Assembly (NCBI GenBank): GCA_018712345.1
Contig: DVHG01000012.1
Span: 1 to 64,000, forward strand
DNA: 64,000 nucleotides
Source: Candidatus Onthovicinus excrementipullorum
GTDB taxonomy: Bacteria > Bacillota > Clostridia > Oscillospirales > Acutalibacteraceae
Direction: 5' to 3'
Shown here: piece by piece, positions 49,840 through 58,259 of the stretch
How the letters are laid out: each line of letters begins with the position of its first letter
Position numbering within the stretch: position 1 is the first letter of the stretch
Translations under genes and position numbers: made by a program
The notes under the pieces: model-generated
The model's database searches: none
What the model saw: the letters and a program-made list of their open reading frames with translations, nothing else
What the model was told of the DNA's origin: nothing

Positions 49840-50646
49840 TTATTTTAAATAAATCATCTTTAAAATGCGCTCGGCCGTATTCCACGGCAGCAGGCGCTGT
49901 AAAAACAGCAAAGCCTTGTATTCAAAGCCCACCGCCGTGCGCACCGGCGGATTCTTTTTGGCGGCGATCCGCAGCGCCACATCGGAAACGCTCTCCGGCG
50001 GCCGGCCATTCAGCTCATCGTGCTCCATCTGGGCCACAGCCTTTTTACACTGCTCATAGTAGGGGGAATTGGCATCTGAAAATTTGCGCGCGCCGGTAAA
50101 TCCCGTGTGCGTGTCGCCGGGCTCAATCAGGCTGGCCCTGATCCCGTATTGGGCACACTCCATACGCAGACATTCGGCATAGGCCTCCAGCGCATATTTA
50201 CAGGAGGAGTAGTGGGACTGGAACGGGATCGGCACGCGCCCCGCTACGGAGCTGATGATCAGGATCAGCCCGCGCCGCTGGCGGCGCATATCGGGCATAT
50301 ACACCTGATTGACCCGCAGCACGCCGTAATAGTTGGTATCCATCTGCCGCTGGACCAGCTTGAGCGGCGTATCCTCCGCGGCCCCCGCAATCCCAAAGCC
50401 GGCGCTGTGAATGATAATATCCACCGGCCCGGTCTGCCCATAGGCGCGGCGGATGGATTCCATATCCGTCACATCCGCGCGGACGGAGACGATTTTTCCG
50501 CTCCCCAGCAGCTCCTGTCTCTCCTCACACTTTCTGGAGAGTGCGTACACGGTGCAGCCATCTTTTGCAAAGGCGAGCGCACATGCCCTGCCGAGCCCGC
50601 TGCTCCCGCCGGTGATCAGGACCCTGCTCCCATAAGGATTGCTCAT
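49840..50646 (-). CDS. SDR family oxidoreductase
   Basis: VLITGGSSGLGRACA, SSVAGRVPIPFQSHYSSCKYAL. Confidence 0.93.
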   Translation of the reverse strand: MSNPYGSRVLITGGSSGLGRACALAFAKDGCTVYALSRKCEERQELLGSGKIVSVRADVTDMESIRRAYGQTGPVDIIIHSAGFGIAGAAEDTPLKLVQRQMDTNYYGVLRVNQVYMPDMRRQRRGLILIISSVAGRVPIPFQSHYSSCKYALEAYAECLRMECAQYGIRASLIEPGDTHTGFTGARKFSDANSPYYEQCKKAVAQMEHDELNGRPPESVSDVALRIAAKKNPPVRTAVGFEYKALLFLQRLLPWNTAERILKMIYLK

Positions 50647-50777
50647 AACACCATCTCCCAATGATTTTTCACCTCCATTGTACCACAATATCCGACTTTT
50701 GGGGAGGGGCATATTGACGCTGGGGCGATTGCGGCCTATAATGAAACAGAATAAGGCAGTTTTCTGGAGGTCATGCT

Positions 50778-51419
50778 ATGCTGAAAATCGTAATTTTTGA
50801 CTTGGACGGCACGATCGGCGATACCCTGCCGTTGTGTGTGACGGCGTTTAAAAAGGCGATCGAGCCGCTCGGCGGCGTCACATTGACGCCCCGGGAGATT
50901 ATCTCTCACTTCGGCCCGTCGGAGGAGGGGGTCATCCGCGAGCTGTTCCCGGACCGGTATGAGGAGGCACTGGAGCTGTTTATCAACAGCTACCGCGAGC
51001 TCCACGATATGGCGCCCAAGCCGTTTGACGGCATTACGGACCTGCTTGCGTTCCTGAAATCAAAGGGGATAAAAAATACGATCGTCACCGGCAAGGGCAT
51101 GCGTACGCTGCAGATCACGCTGGAAAAATACGGAATCGCCTCCTATTTCGATATATTGGAGGCGGGCTCGCCTGAGGGCCCCTGCAAGGCCGCCAAAATT
51201 CGCAAAATTTTGGATGAGCTGGGCATTACCGCGCAGGAGGCGCTCTATGTCGGGGATGCCCCGACGGATATCACGGAGTCGCGGGAGGTCGGCGTGGAGG
51301 TTGCGTCAGCGGCGTGGGCATCCACGGCGGAGCCGGAGCTGCTCGAGCAGATGAACCCCGGGCACGTCTTTGACTCCGTGGCCGGCCTGCGCGCCTATCT
51401 GGAACAGAAGCTCGCCTGA
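50778..51419 (+). CDS. HAD family hydrolase (phosphoglycolate phosphatase-like)
   Basis: IFDLDGTIGDTL, VGDAPTDI. Confidence 0.92.
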   Translation: MLKIVIFDLDGTIGDTLPLCVTAFKKAIEPLGGVTLTPREIISHFGPSEEGVIRELFPDRYEEALELFINSYRELHDMAPKPFDGITDLLAFLKSKGIKNTIVTGKGMRTLQITLEKYGIASYFDILEAGSPEGPCKAAKIRKILDELGITAQEALYVGDAPTDITESREVGVEVASAAWASTAEPELLEQMNPGHVFDSVAGLRAYLEQKLA

Positions 51420-51436
51420 CGGGGCGGATTTGACCC

Positions 51437-51465
51437 TTGTTATCGCGCCGGTTTGCTGGTAAAAT
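51437..51465 (+). promoter_or_regulatory. promoter TTGTTA-17-TAAAAT for pyrB
   Basis: Elements upstream of ATG at 51498; short leader. Confidence 0.5.
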
Positions 51466-51497
51466 AGTATGAGAATGCATAGAGCAGGTGATCATTG

Positions 51498-52559
51498 ATG
51501 GAAGCGAAGCATTTAATTGATCTGGACCAGCTCTCCCCGGGGGAGCTGGATGAAATTATCCGTCTGGCCCAAAAGATCCACAGCAATCCGTCGGCGTATA
51601 TGGACCGCTGCCACGGCAGGATCATGGCCACACTTTTTTATGAGCCGTCCACCCGCACGCAGATGTCCTTCCAGACGGCGATGCTCCGCCTGGGCGGGCA
51701 GATCATCGGGTTCGATAACCCGAGCAATTCCTCCGTCTCCAAGGGGGAGAGCCTGCAGGATACCGTGCGGATTGTCAGCGGCTATGCCGACATTCTGGTG
51801 ATCCGCAATCCGCTGGAGGGCTCGGCCTATGCGGCGTCGCTCTACTCCCGGTGCCCGGTGATCAACGCCGGCGATGGCGGCCATCTGCACCCGACCCAGA
51901 CGCTCACGGATGTGGTCACCCTCTCCATGGAGCTCGGGCGTCTGGACCATCTGACAATCGGTCTGTGCGGCGATATGAAGAACGGCCGCACCGTCCATTC
52001 GCTCATCAAGTGCCTGTCCAAATATCCGGGAAACCGGTTCGTCATGATTTCCACGCCGGAGCTGCGCATCCCGGAGTACATCGAGGATGTGCTGCGGGAG
52101 AGCGGCTGCACCTATGAATTCCGTGACACGCTTGAAGAGGCGATCGGCGAGCTGGACGTGCTCTATATGACACGCATTCAGGGCGAGCGCTTTGCAAGCC
52201 GGGCGGAGTATGAGCGCCAGAAGGGCGTCTATATTCTGGATACCCAGCGCCTGAAATTGGCCAAGCCCACGCTCAAGATCCTTCATCCGCTGCCGCGTGT
52301 GGATGAAATTGAGCAGGAAGTGGACTATGACCCGCGCGCCAAGTATTTTGAACAGGCGGAGTATGGCATGTATGCGCGCATGGCCCTGATTTTGAAGATG
52401 ATTGGTCAAAAGTACCCGCCGGCGAAAAAAATTGAGAATGAACAGGGCGGGCATTGCACGAATCCACGCTGTGTCACCCAGTCGGAGGGCTATTTGCCCA
52501 AGCTCTATTGCGAACATGGCGATGTAAAGGAGTGCCGTTACTGCAATGCTAAGATCTAA
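51498..52559 (+). CDS. pyrB: aspartate carbamoyltransferase catalytic subunit with C-terminal zinc-ribbon-like tail
   Basis: FYEPSTRTQMSF, GDGGHLHPTQTLTD, HPLPRVDEI; tail CTNPRC...CEHGDVKECRYC. Confidence 0.92.
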   Translation: MEAKHLIDLDQLSPGELDEIIRLAQKIHSNPSAYMDRCHGRIMATLFYEPSTRTQMSFQTAMLRLGGQIIGFDNPSNSSVSKGESLQDTVRIVSGYADILVIRNPLEGSAYAASLYSRCPVINAGDGGHLHPTQTLTDVVTLSMELGRLDHLTIGLCGDMKNGRTVHSLIKCLSKYPGNRFVMISTPELRIPEYIEDVLRESGCTYEFRDTLEEAIGELDVLYMTRIQGERFASRAEYERQKGVYILDTQRLKLAKPTLKILHPLPRVDEIEQEVDYDPRAKYFEQAEYGMYARMALILKMIGQKYPPAKKIENEQGGHCTNPRCVTQSEGYLPKLYCEHGDVKECRYCNAKI

Positions 52560-53154
52560 GAGAAAGCCAAGGGAGCAGTGTGAAAATCCATCCGTCCTGG
52601 TGCTGTACGGTTCCCCACATAAGCGGGGGAAGACCTGGCAGCTCTATGAGGCCTTTTCCCAGGCATTCCCGGCAGGGGCATCTGTTGAGGTGTATTCCGC
52701 CTATGAGGAGCGCCCGGAGCCCTGTCTGGACTGCGGCTACTGCACACGCCATGAGGGGTGTTCCCAGCACGATCTGGACGGATTTATGCGGGCATTTGAA
52801 ACCTGTGATATCTTTGTCCTTGTAACGCCCGTGTACTATAACTCCTTTCCCGCCCCGCTCAAGGCGGTGATTGACCGCTTTCAGCGCTATTACAGCGCCC
52901 GTTTTTCCCGCGGGATCAAGCCGCCGATTGCAAAGCCGCGTGTCGCAGCTATTCTGGCCACGTGCGGTTCCGGGGATCGTGACGGGCTCAGCGAGATCAA
53001 GAATCAGTTCAAGCGGGCCGCCACTGTCCTCAACTGTACGGTAGCGGGCGCCGCATTTGCACGCGGGACGGATGAGGCCGGCGTGACGGAGAAGGCGCTT
53101 GACGGCGCGCGCAAGCTCGGGGAAAAGATATTTGAAGATTGGCGGTTTGAATAG
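52546..53154 (+). CDS. flavodoxin family / NADPH-dependent FMN reductase-like protein
   Basis: VLVLYGSPHKRGKTWQLYEAF; CLDCGYCTRHEGCSQHDLD. Confidence 0.88.
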   Translation: MLRSKRKPREQCENPSVLVLYGSPHKRGKTWQLYEAFSQAFPAGASVEVYSAYEERPEPCLDCGYCTRHEGCSQHDLDGFMRAFETCDIFVLVTPVYYNSFPAPLKAVIDRFQRYYSARFSRGIKPPIAKPRVAAILATCGSGDRDGLSEIKNQFKRAATVLNCTVAGAAFARGTDEAGVTEKALDGARKLGEKIFEDWRFE

Positions 53155-53201
53155 ACAGACGCCGGACGTAAACAATAGGAACATATTTGGAGGTGTTTTA
53201 T

Positions 53202-53519
53202 ATGGCAGTACCGGTTACAGCGGATACCTTTAAGCAGGAGATTCTGGACAGCCCCATCCCGGTGTTGGCGGATTTCTGGGCGACGTGGTGCAACCCGTGC
53301 AGGATGCTCGCACCTATTCTGGAGGAGCTCGCGCAGGAATACGAGGGCAGGGTGAAATTCTGCAAGATCGACGTGGATGAGAACGCAGATCTGGCAGTCA
53401 TGTACGGCATCGTCAGTGTGCCGACGCTCATCCTGATGAAGGATGGCAAAGAGGTCGAGCGCCTCTCCGGCCTGCGCCCGCTTGAGGAGCTGGCCGAGTT
53501 TTTGGACACGCACATCTGA
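53202..53519 (+). CDS. thioredoxin with WCNPC active site
   Basis: VLADFWATWCNPCRMLAPILEELA; SVPTLILMKDGKEV. Confidence 0.92.
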   Translation: MAVPVTADTFKQEILDSPIPVLADFWATWCNPCRMLAPILEELAQEYEGRVKFCKIDVDENADLAVMYGIVSVPTLILMKDGKEVERLSGLRPLEELAEFLDTHI

Positions 53520-53531
53520 TCACGCTCCACA

Positions 53532-53558
53532 GGCCCGGGAATGTTCCCGGGCCCTTTT
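53532..53558 (+). terminator. terminator after thioredoxin gene
   Basis: GGCCCGGGAA tg TTCCCGGGCC then CTTTTC. Confidence 0.7.
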
Positions 53559-53617
53559 CATGCATGGCAGGGCCCTGTTTTGCCCATACTAAGGGCAAAC
53601 GGCAGGGGGCGCAGCGC

Positions 53618-53983
53618 ATGGAACGGAAAAAACGGGATACGGTTTTCAAGGTGGCGGGCGGCTTCCTCGTCGGGGCGGTAAACAGTCTGCTCGGCGCGGG
53701 GGGCGGGATGATCGGCGTGCCGATCATCCGCCGCTTTGTCCCGGAACAGACGCGCGCTCAGGCAACCTGCATCGCGGTGATCTTCCCGCTTTCGCTCATC
53801 AGCGCGGGGATGTATCTCTACAACGGATATATGACCCTTCAGGACTCCCTGATCTATCTGCTGCCCGGAGCGGCAGGTGCACTGGCCGGGGCCTTCCTGC
53901 TGTCTAAAATTCCGGACCAGATCATGCGCCGCATCTTTGGGGTGTTCATGCTCTGGGCGGGCGTGAGGATGATGCTGCGATGA
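53618..53983 (+). CDS. half-size TauE/SafE (TSUP) transporter, part 1
   Basis: FLVGAVNSLLGAGGGMIGVPII signature; 4-TM sized. Confidence 0.85.
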   Translation: MERKKRDTVFKVAGGFLVGAVNSLLGAGGGMIGVPIIRRFVPEQTRAQATCIAVIFPLSLISAGMYLYNGYMTLQDSLIYLLPGAAGALAGAFLLSKIPDQIMRRIFGVFMLWAGVRMMLR

Positions 53984-54354
53984 ATGTGTGGAGTATTCTG
54001 GCGGCGTTTTTTTCCGGTGCCGTGGGGGCGATGGGGCTCGGCGGGGGTGGCGTCCTCGTGCTGTATTTAACACTGTCGCTCGGTATGCCGCAGCTTCAGG
54101 CGCAGGGGATCAATCTGCTCTTCTTTCTGCCCTGTGCGATTATTTCCATTGTGATTCAGCTCAAGCGCAGGATGATCGATCTCCCTACGGCCGGTTGGAT
54201 GGCCCTTGGCGGAGCCGGTGGGGTTCTTATCGGGATGGGACTGACAAAGATTCTGCACGCCGCATTGTTGTCTAAGCTTTTTGCGGCATTTTTGATTGTG
54301 GTCGGGCTGATGGAGCTGTTCGGAAAATCAAAGAAGAAATCGGAAAAATCTTGA
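53980..54354 (+). CDS. half-size TauE/SafE (TSUP) transporter, part 2
   Basis: FFSGAVGAMGLGGGGVLVLYL signature; ATGA overlap with previous gene. Confidence 0.85.
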   Translation: MNVWSILAAFFSGAVGAMGLGGGGVLVLYLTLSLGMPQLQAQGINLLFFLPCAIISIVIQLKRRMIDLPTAGWMALGGAGGVLIGMGLTKILHAALLSKLFAAFLIVVGLMELFGKSKKKSEKS

Positions 54355-54379
54355 CAGAAATAAACGAAATTGATATATT
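54351..54379 (+). promoter_or_regulatory. promoter TTGACA-17-TATATT
   Basis: ttgaca 54351-54356, tatatt 54374-54379, overlapping the preceding stop codon. Confidence 0.6.
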
Positions 54380-54410
54380 GGCGGTAGAAACTATCGGGAG
54401 GATGATTGTA

Positions 54411-54743
54411 ATGACGCCGATCCAGGTGACGCAGCAAAATTTCCGGCATACAGTGCTGGAGAGCGAGAGGCCGGTCCTGTTGGACTTCTGGGCGCCGTGG
54501 TGTACGTATTGCAGGCGGATCGCCCCGTTGCTGGACCAGCTGGCGGAGGAGGCGGGGGATCGCCTGACCGTCGCAAAGCTGAATACGGATGAAATCCCGA
54601 TCCTGACCCAGCAGTTCGGCGTCAGCGTGATCCCGACCCTCATCCTGTTTCGGGACGGGCAGCGGAGTGAATCATTAGTCAACCCGCCCTCCATGGATGC
54701 CATCCTTGACTTTTTGGAGGAGAACGGGGTAATTATCGATTAA
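54411..54743 (+). CDS. thioredoxin family protein with WCTYC active site
   Basis: VLLDFWAPWCTYCRRIAPLLDQLA; SVIPTLILFRDGQ. Confidence 0.9.
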   Translation: MTPIQVTQQNFRHTVLESERPVLLDFWAPWCTYCRRIAPLLDQLAEEAGDRLTVAKLNTDEIPILTQQFGVSVIPTLILFRDGQRSESLVNPPSMDAILDFLEENGVIID

Positions 54744-54768
54744 ATTATGAAAAAAATGAGAGGGAACT

Positions 54769-56124
54769 ATGGAGTTAAAGGAATTTAATCAACAGCATAA
54801 TCACCGGTACAGTGAAGAGCGGCGGTATATAAAGCCCAGGGAAAAGGAAGTGCAGGAGTCCCTGGAACACTTTCAGGACGCAAAATTCGGCATCATGTTC
54901 CACTGGGGCCTCTATTCGCAGTGGGGGATTGTTGAGTCCTGGGCGCTGCCGGACGCCGACCGGGACTGGGCGTGGAGCGACATAGACAGTGACTTGACCT
55001 GCGCCGAGTTCAGACAGCAGTATTGGGATTTAAAGAAAACCTTTAATCCCGTGCGTTTTCGCCCGGAGCAGTGGGCGAAAATGGCCAGGGAGGCGGGGTT
55101 CCAATACGTACTGTTTACCACAAAGCATCACGACGGGTTCTGCATGTGGGATACCAAATATACGGATTTTAAGATCACATCGCGCGATTGCCCGTTCAGC
55201 ACAAATAAGAATGCCGATATCTGTAAGAGCCTGTTTGACGCATTCCGCAATGAGGGGCTGAAGGTGCATGCCTATTTTTCCAAGCCGGACTGGCACAGCG
55301 AATATTACTGGCCAAAGGGATATGCAAAAAATGAGTTCATGACCCGGAACACCAGCTATAATACCTTCCTGCATCCAAAGCTGTGGGAGCGGTTTTGCGA
55401 GTACACAAAAAATCAGATGCTGGAGCTGATGACCCGCTACGGCCGGATTGAGTGCCTTTGGCTGGACGGCGGGCAGGTACGCCCGATCAACGGGATGGAT
55501 ATCCATCTATCCCGGATCATGAAAGAGGCGCGTAAGATCCAGCCGTGGCTGATGGTTGCCGACAGGACGGTCGGCGGGCGGAATGAGAATTTCATTACGC
55601 CGGAACAGTCGGTGCCGGACCATCCGATTCTGGTCCCGTGGGAGAGCTGCGTCACGCTGGGGACCAGCTTTTCCTACCGATTTGACGACACCTATAAAAG
55701 CGCCAAAACCGTGATACATATGCTGTGCGATATCGTCGCCAAGGGCGGGAACCTCGCCCTCAACATCGGGCCTCAGCCGGATGGCCGGCTGCCCGCGAAG
55801 GCCTGTTCCATTCTGGAAGAAGTGGGCGTTTGGCTTAAAAAGAATGGCTACGCGATCTATGGGACACGTCCGGCCGCTCCGTACCGGGCGGGAAATATTG
55901 CCTATACGTCCAAGGGGGACGAGGTCTACGCGATCTATCTGCCTGATGAGGACGACGACGCTAATATTCTCCCGCTCCAACTGCACATTCCCTTTCATCG
56001 GGCGGTGCATACGGTCGTTTTCAATGGGCGGGAGGTGCCCTTTTCTCAGGAGATCGGCGGGATTGGGGTTTCCGTGAAAGGGCCGTTTGAAACGGAAAAA
56101 GCCTATGTGTTTACCCTGAAGTAA
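54769..56124 (+). CDS. alpha-L-fucosidase (GH29)
   Basis: AKFGIMFHWGLYSQWG, LFTTKHHDGFCMWDT, IECLWLDGG. Confidence 0.93.
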   Translation: MELKEFNQQHNHRYSEERRYIKPREKEVQESLEHFQDAKFGIMFHWGLYSQWGIVESWALPDADRDWAWSDIDSDLTCAEFRQQYWDLKKTFNPVRFRPEQWAKMAREAGFQYVLFTTKHHDGFCMWDTKYTDFKITSRDCPFSTNKNADICKSLFDAFRNEGLKVHAYFSKPDWHSEYYWPKGYAKNEFMTRNTSYNTFLHPKLWERFCEYTKNQMLELMTRYGRIECLWLDGGQVRPINGMDIHLSRIMKEARKIQPWLMVADRTVGGRNENFITPEQSVPDHPILVPWESCVTLGTSFSYRFDDTYKSAKTVIHMLCDIVAKGGNLALNIGPQPDGRLPAKACSILEEVGVWLKKNGYAIYGTRPAAPYRAGNIAYTSKGDEVYAIYLPDEDDDANILPLQLHIPFHRAVHTVVFNGREVPFSQEIGGIGVSVKGPFETEKAYVFTLK

Positions 56125-56171
56125 CCCATTGATCCAAGTCCTTTCTTTTGGCAGAGGGGAGATGTGTGTAA

Positions 56172-56912
56172 ATGTTTGGCAGAGAAAATGGAAGCGGAAA
56201 TCCTAACAGTGCACCGTGTAAAATGGACTATTCAGAGGTCCAAAAAATCGCCAAACAGGCACTCTCCTATGCCCGGCAAATCATAGAGCCCGGTATGCCT
56301 CTGCCTGAACTGCGCAAGTTGTGTGAAAATGAAATGATGCGGCTGGGTGCTGACTCTTTTTGGTACTGGAATATTGGCGCGCTCTGCTTTTCCGGAGATG
56401 AAACGGCAGTGTCCGTATCGGGGAAAAAGTACCGTACGTCAGACCGTGTGATTGCCGCGGATGATATCATAACGATTGATCTCAGCCCTCAGCGTAAAAA
56501 GATTTGGGGTGATTATGCCCGCACGGTTGTTCTCGAAAAGGGACGCGTTGTCGAAAAGATTGAGAATATTTCAAATGACGAGTGGCGGGCCGGACTGTTG
56601 ATGGAGGAATGTCTGCACCGCGAGCTGGAACACTTTGCAACACCGGCAACGACCTTTGAAGAATTATATGACTATATGAATTGTTATATCGTCCAAAATG
56701 GATTTATAAACCTGGATTTTAAGGGGAATCTGGGGCATTCGATCGCGAAGTCAAAGATGGGGCGCATTTATATCGAATCCGGTAATCATACCAGATTGTC
56801 ACAGGTTTCGCTGTTTACCTTTGAGCCGCATATTAGTATGCACGGCTCAAAATACGGCTACAAAAAAGAGGACATCTATTATTTTCAGGATGGGACTTTA
56901 AATAGACTGTGA
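56172..56912 (+). CDS. M24 family metallopeptidase (Xaa-Pro-type)
   Basis: DDIITIDLSPQRKKIWGDYARTVV; LGHSIAKSKMGRIYIESGN. Confidence 0.8.
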   Translation: MFGRENGSGNPNSAPCKMDYSEVQKIAKQALSYARQIIEPGMPLPELRKLCENEMMRLGADSFWYWNIGALCFSGDETAVSVSGKKYRTSDRVIAADDIITIDLSPQRKKIWGDYARTVVLEKGRVVEKIENISNDEWRAGLLMEECLHRELEHFATPATTFEELYDYMNCYIVQNGFINLDFKGNLGHSIAKSKMGRIYIESGNHTRLSQVSLFTFEPHISMHGSKYGYKKEDIYYFQDGTLNRL

Positions 56913-56952
56913 TTTTCAAAGCTAAGCAATCTTAAATTGTCTTTCAAAAATT

Positions 56953-56982
56953 ACGCCGCCGGATACTATAATCCGGCGGCGT
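56953..56982. terminator. bidirectional terminator
   Basis: ACGCCGCCGGAT ... ATCCGGCGGCGT then TTTAAAA. Confidence 0.75.
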
Positions 56983-56989
56983 TTTAAAA

Positions 56990-57655
56990 TCAGTCGCTGT
57001 TCCGGTGATGCTGCTCCAGATATTCTTTTACAGCGTCCAGATCGGGCAGGATGGTCAGCACACATCTTTTGATCTCCTCATCCGGCTGCCACAGGTCCGG
57101 GACCATGATCGTTTTGCATCCGGCGGAGGAGGCGGCCAGCAGGCCGTTGCGCGAATCCTCCAGCGCGTAGCATTCGGCGGGCGGAATCCCCAGCAGCTCT
57201 GCGGCGCGCAGATAGATATCCGGCTTTGGCTTGGAGCGCTCCACACAGTCTCCGCCCACCACGGCCATGAAATAGTCGGTCAATTCTGTCTCTGCCAGGT
57301 GCTCCATTATCTGATCGCGCGGCGTGGAGGAGGCGATTGCCATTCGGAACCCCTGCTCTTTCAGATAGGATAACAGGTGATATAGTCCCTTTTTAACCGG
57401 CAGGGGATGTTCCCGGTAATACTGCTCAAAGAATTCCCGGGTATAGCCCTCAATCTCCTCCTGGTGGTACCGCGGGCCGAATTCCCGCCGCCAGATCTCC
57501 CGTCCGGTCTCCCGATTGGTGCCGAGCGTCTTCATCACCATGTACCCGGTTTTGCCCAGACCGGCCTTTTCCCCGGCGTAGTCCCACGCCTGAAAAAAGA
57601 GGCGCTCCGTATCAAACATTAATCCGTCCATATCAAAAATGACTGCGCATGCCAT
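56990..57655 (-). CDS. HAD family phosphatase (beta-phosphoglucomutase-like)
   Basis: VIFDMDGLMFDTERL; ALEDSRNGLLAASSAGCKTIMVPD. Confidence 0.93.
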   Translation of the reverse strand: MACAVIFDMDGLMFDTERLFFQAWDYAGEKAGLGKTGYMVMKTLGTNRETGREIWRREFGPRYHQEEIEGYTREFFEQYYREHPLPVKKGLYHLLSYLKEQGFRMAIASSTPRDQIMEHLAETELTDYFMAVVGGDCVERSKPKPDIYLRAAELLGIPPAECYALEDSRNGLLAASSAGCKTIMVPDLWQPDEEIKRCVLTILPDLDAVKEYLEQHHRNSD

Positions 57656-57758
57656 TTGACCATCTCCGTTTTAAATTTAAATGTTTCCCAAAGTGGAGGC
57701 CTGGTAAAAATAATTATAGTTGAATGGAATATCCCGTTAAAGGAAACAGGAATATAAA

Positions 57759-57787
57759 ACGCCGCAAGCACATTTTGCTTGCGGCGT
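57759..57787 (-). terminator. terminator of tRNA operon
   Basis: ACGCCGCAAGC/GCTTGCGGCGT followed on minus by TTTTA. Confidence 0.75.
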
Positions 57788-57789
57788 CC

Positions 57790-57865
57790 TGGAGCTGCTA
57801 ACCAGATTCGAACTGGTGACCTCGTCCTTACCAAGGACGTGCTCTGCCTACTGAGCCATAGCAGC
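57790..57865 (-). tRNA. tRNA-Thr (GGT)
   Basis: Cloverleaf GCTGCTA...CGTCC TTGGTAA GGACG...TAGCAGC TCCA; encoded CCA. Confidence 0.95.
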
Positions 57866-57868
57866 ATA

Positions 57869-57945
57869 TGGCGACCCGGAACGGGATCGAACCGTCGACC
57901 TCTAGCGTGACAGGCTAGCGTTCTAACCAGCTGAACTACCGGGCC
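57869..57945 (-). tRNA. tRNA-Asp (GTC)
   Basis: GGCCCGG...CTAGC CTGTCAC GCTAG...CCGGGTC GCCA. Confidence 0.95.
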
Positions 57946-57949
57946 ATAA

Positions 57950-58025
57950 TGGCAGGGGCAGAAGGACTTGAACCCTCGGCACGTGGTTTTGGAGACCACT
58001 GCTCTACCAACTGAGCTATACCCCT
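57950..58025 (-). tRNA. tRNA-Trp (CCA)
   Basis: AGGGGTA...GTGGT CTCCAAA ACCAC...TGCCCCT GCCA. Confidence 0.95.
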
Positions 58026-58038
58026 ATGTAGATAAATT

Positions 58039-58115
58039 TGGTGGGCCATCAGGGACTCGAACCCCGGACCGACCGGTTATGAGCCGGTTGCTCTAACCAA
58101 CTGAGCTAATGGCCC
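58039..58115 (-). tRNA. tRNA with CAT anticodon (elongator Met or Ile2)
   Basis: GGGCCAT...ACCGG CTCATAA CCGGT...ATGGCCC ACCA. Confidence 0.93.
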
Positions 58116-58136
58116 ATGCAACAGAATGCGAACATT

Positions 58137-58165
58137 ATTCTATCAGTTTATCGGAATTTTGTCAA
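58137..58165 (-). promoter_or_regulatory. promoter TTGACA-17-TAGAAT for the tRNA operon
   Basis: Reverse complement of 58137-58165, just upstream of the first tRNA. Confidence 0.7.
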
Positions 58166-58259
58166 TATGGAAAATGGATTTTTGGAAAAATGTTTTCGGT
58201 TTTTCTTAGAAATTCCGAACATAATACAAACGAATATTTTTTAAAGCGGCGGTGATAGG

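Noticed and set aside
51513-52517. 334-aa minus ORF
   Set aside because: Antisense shadow of pyrB.
57619-57999. 126-aa minus ORF
   Set aside because: Runs through tRNA-Thr and tRNA-Asp; translation of tRNA sequence.
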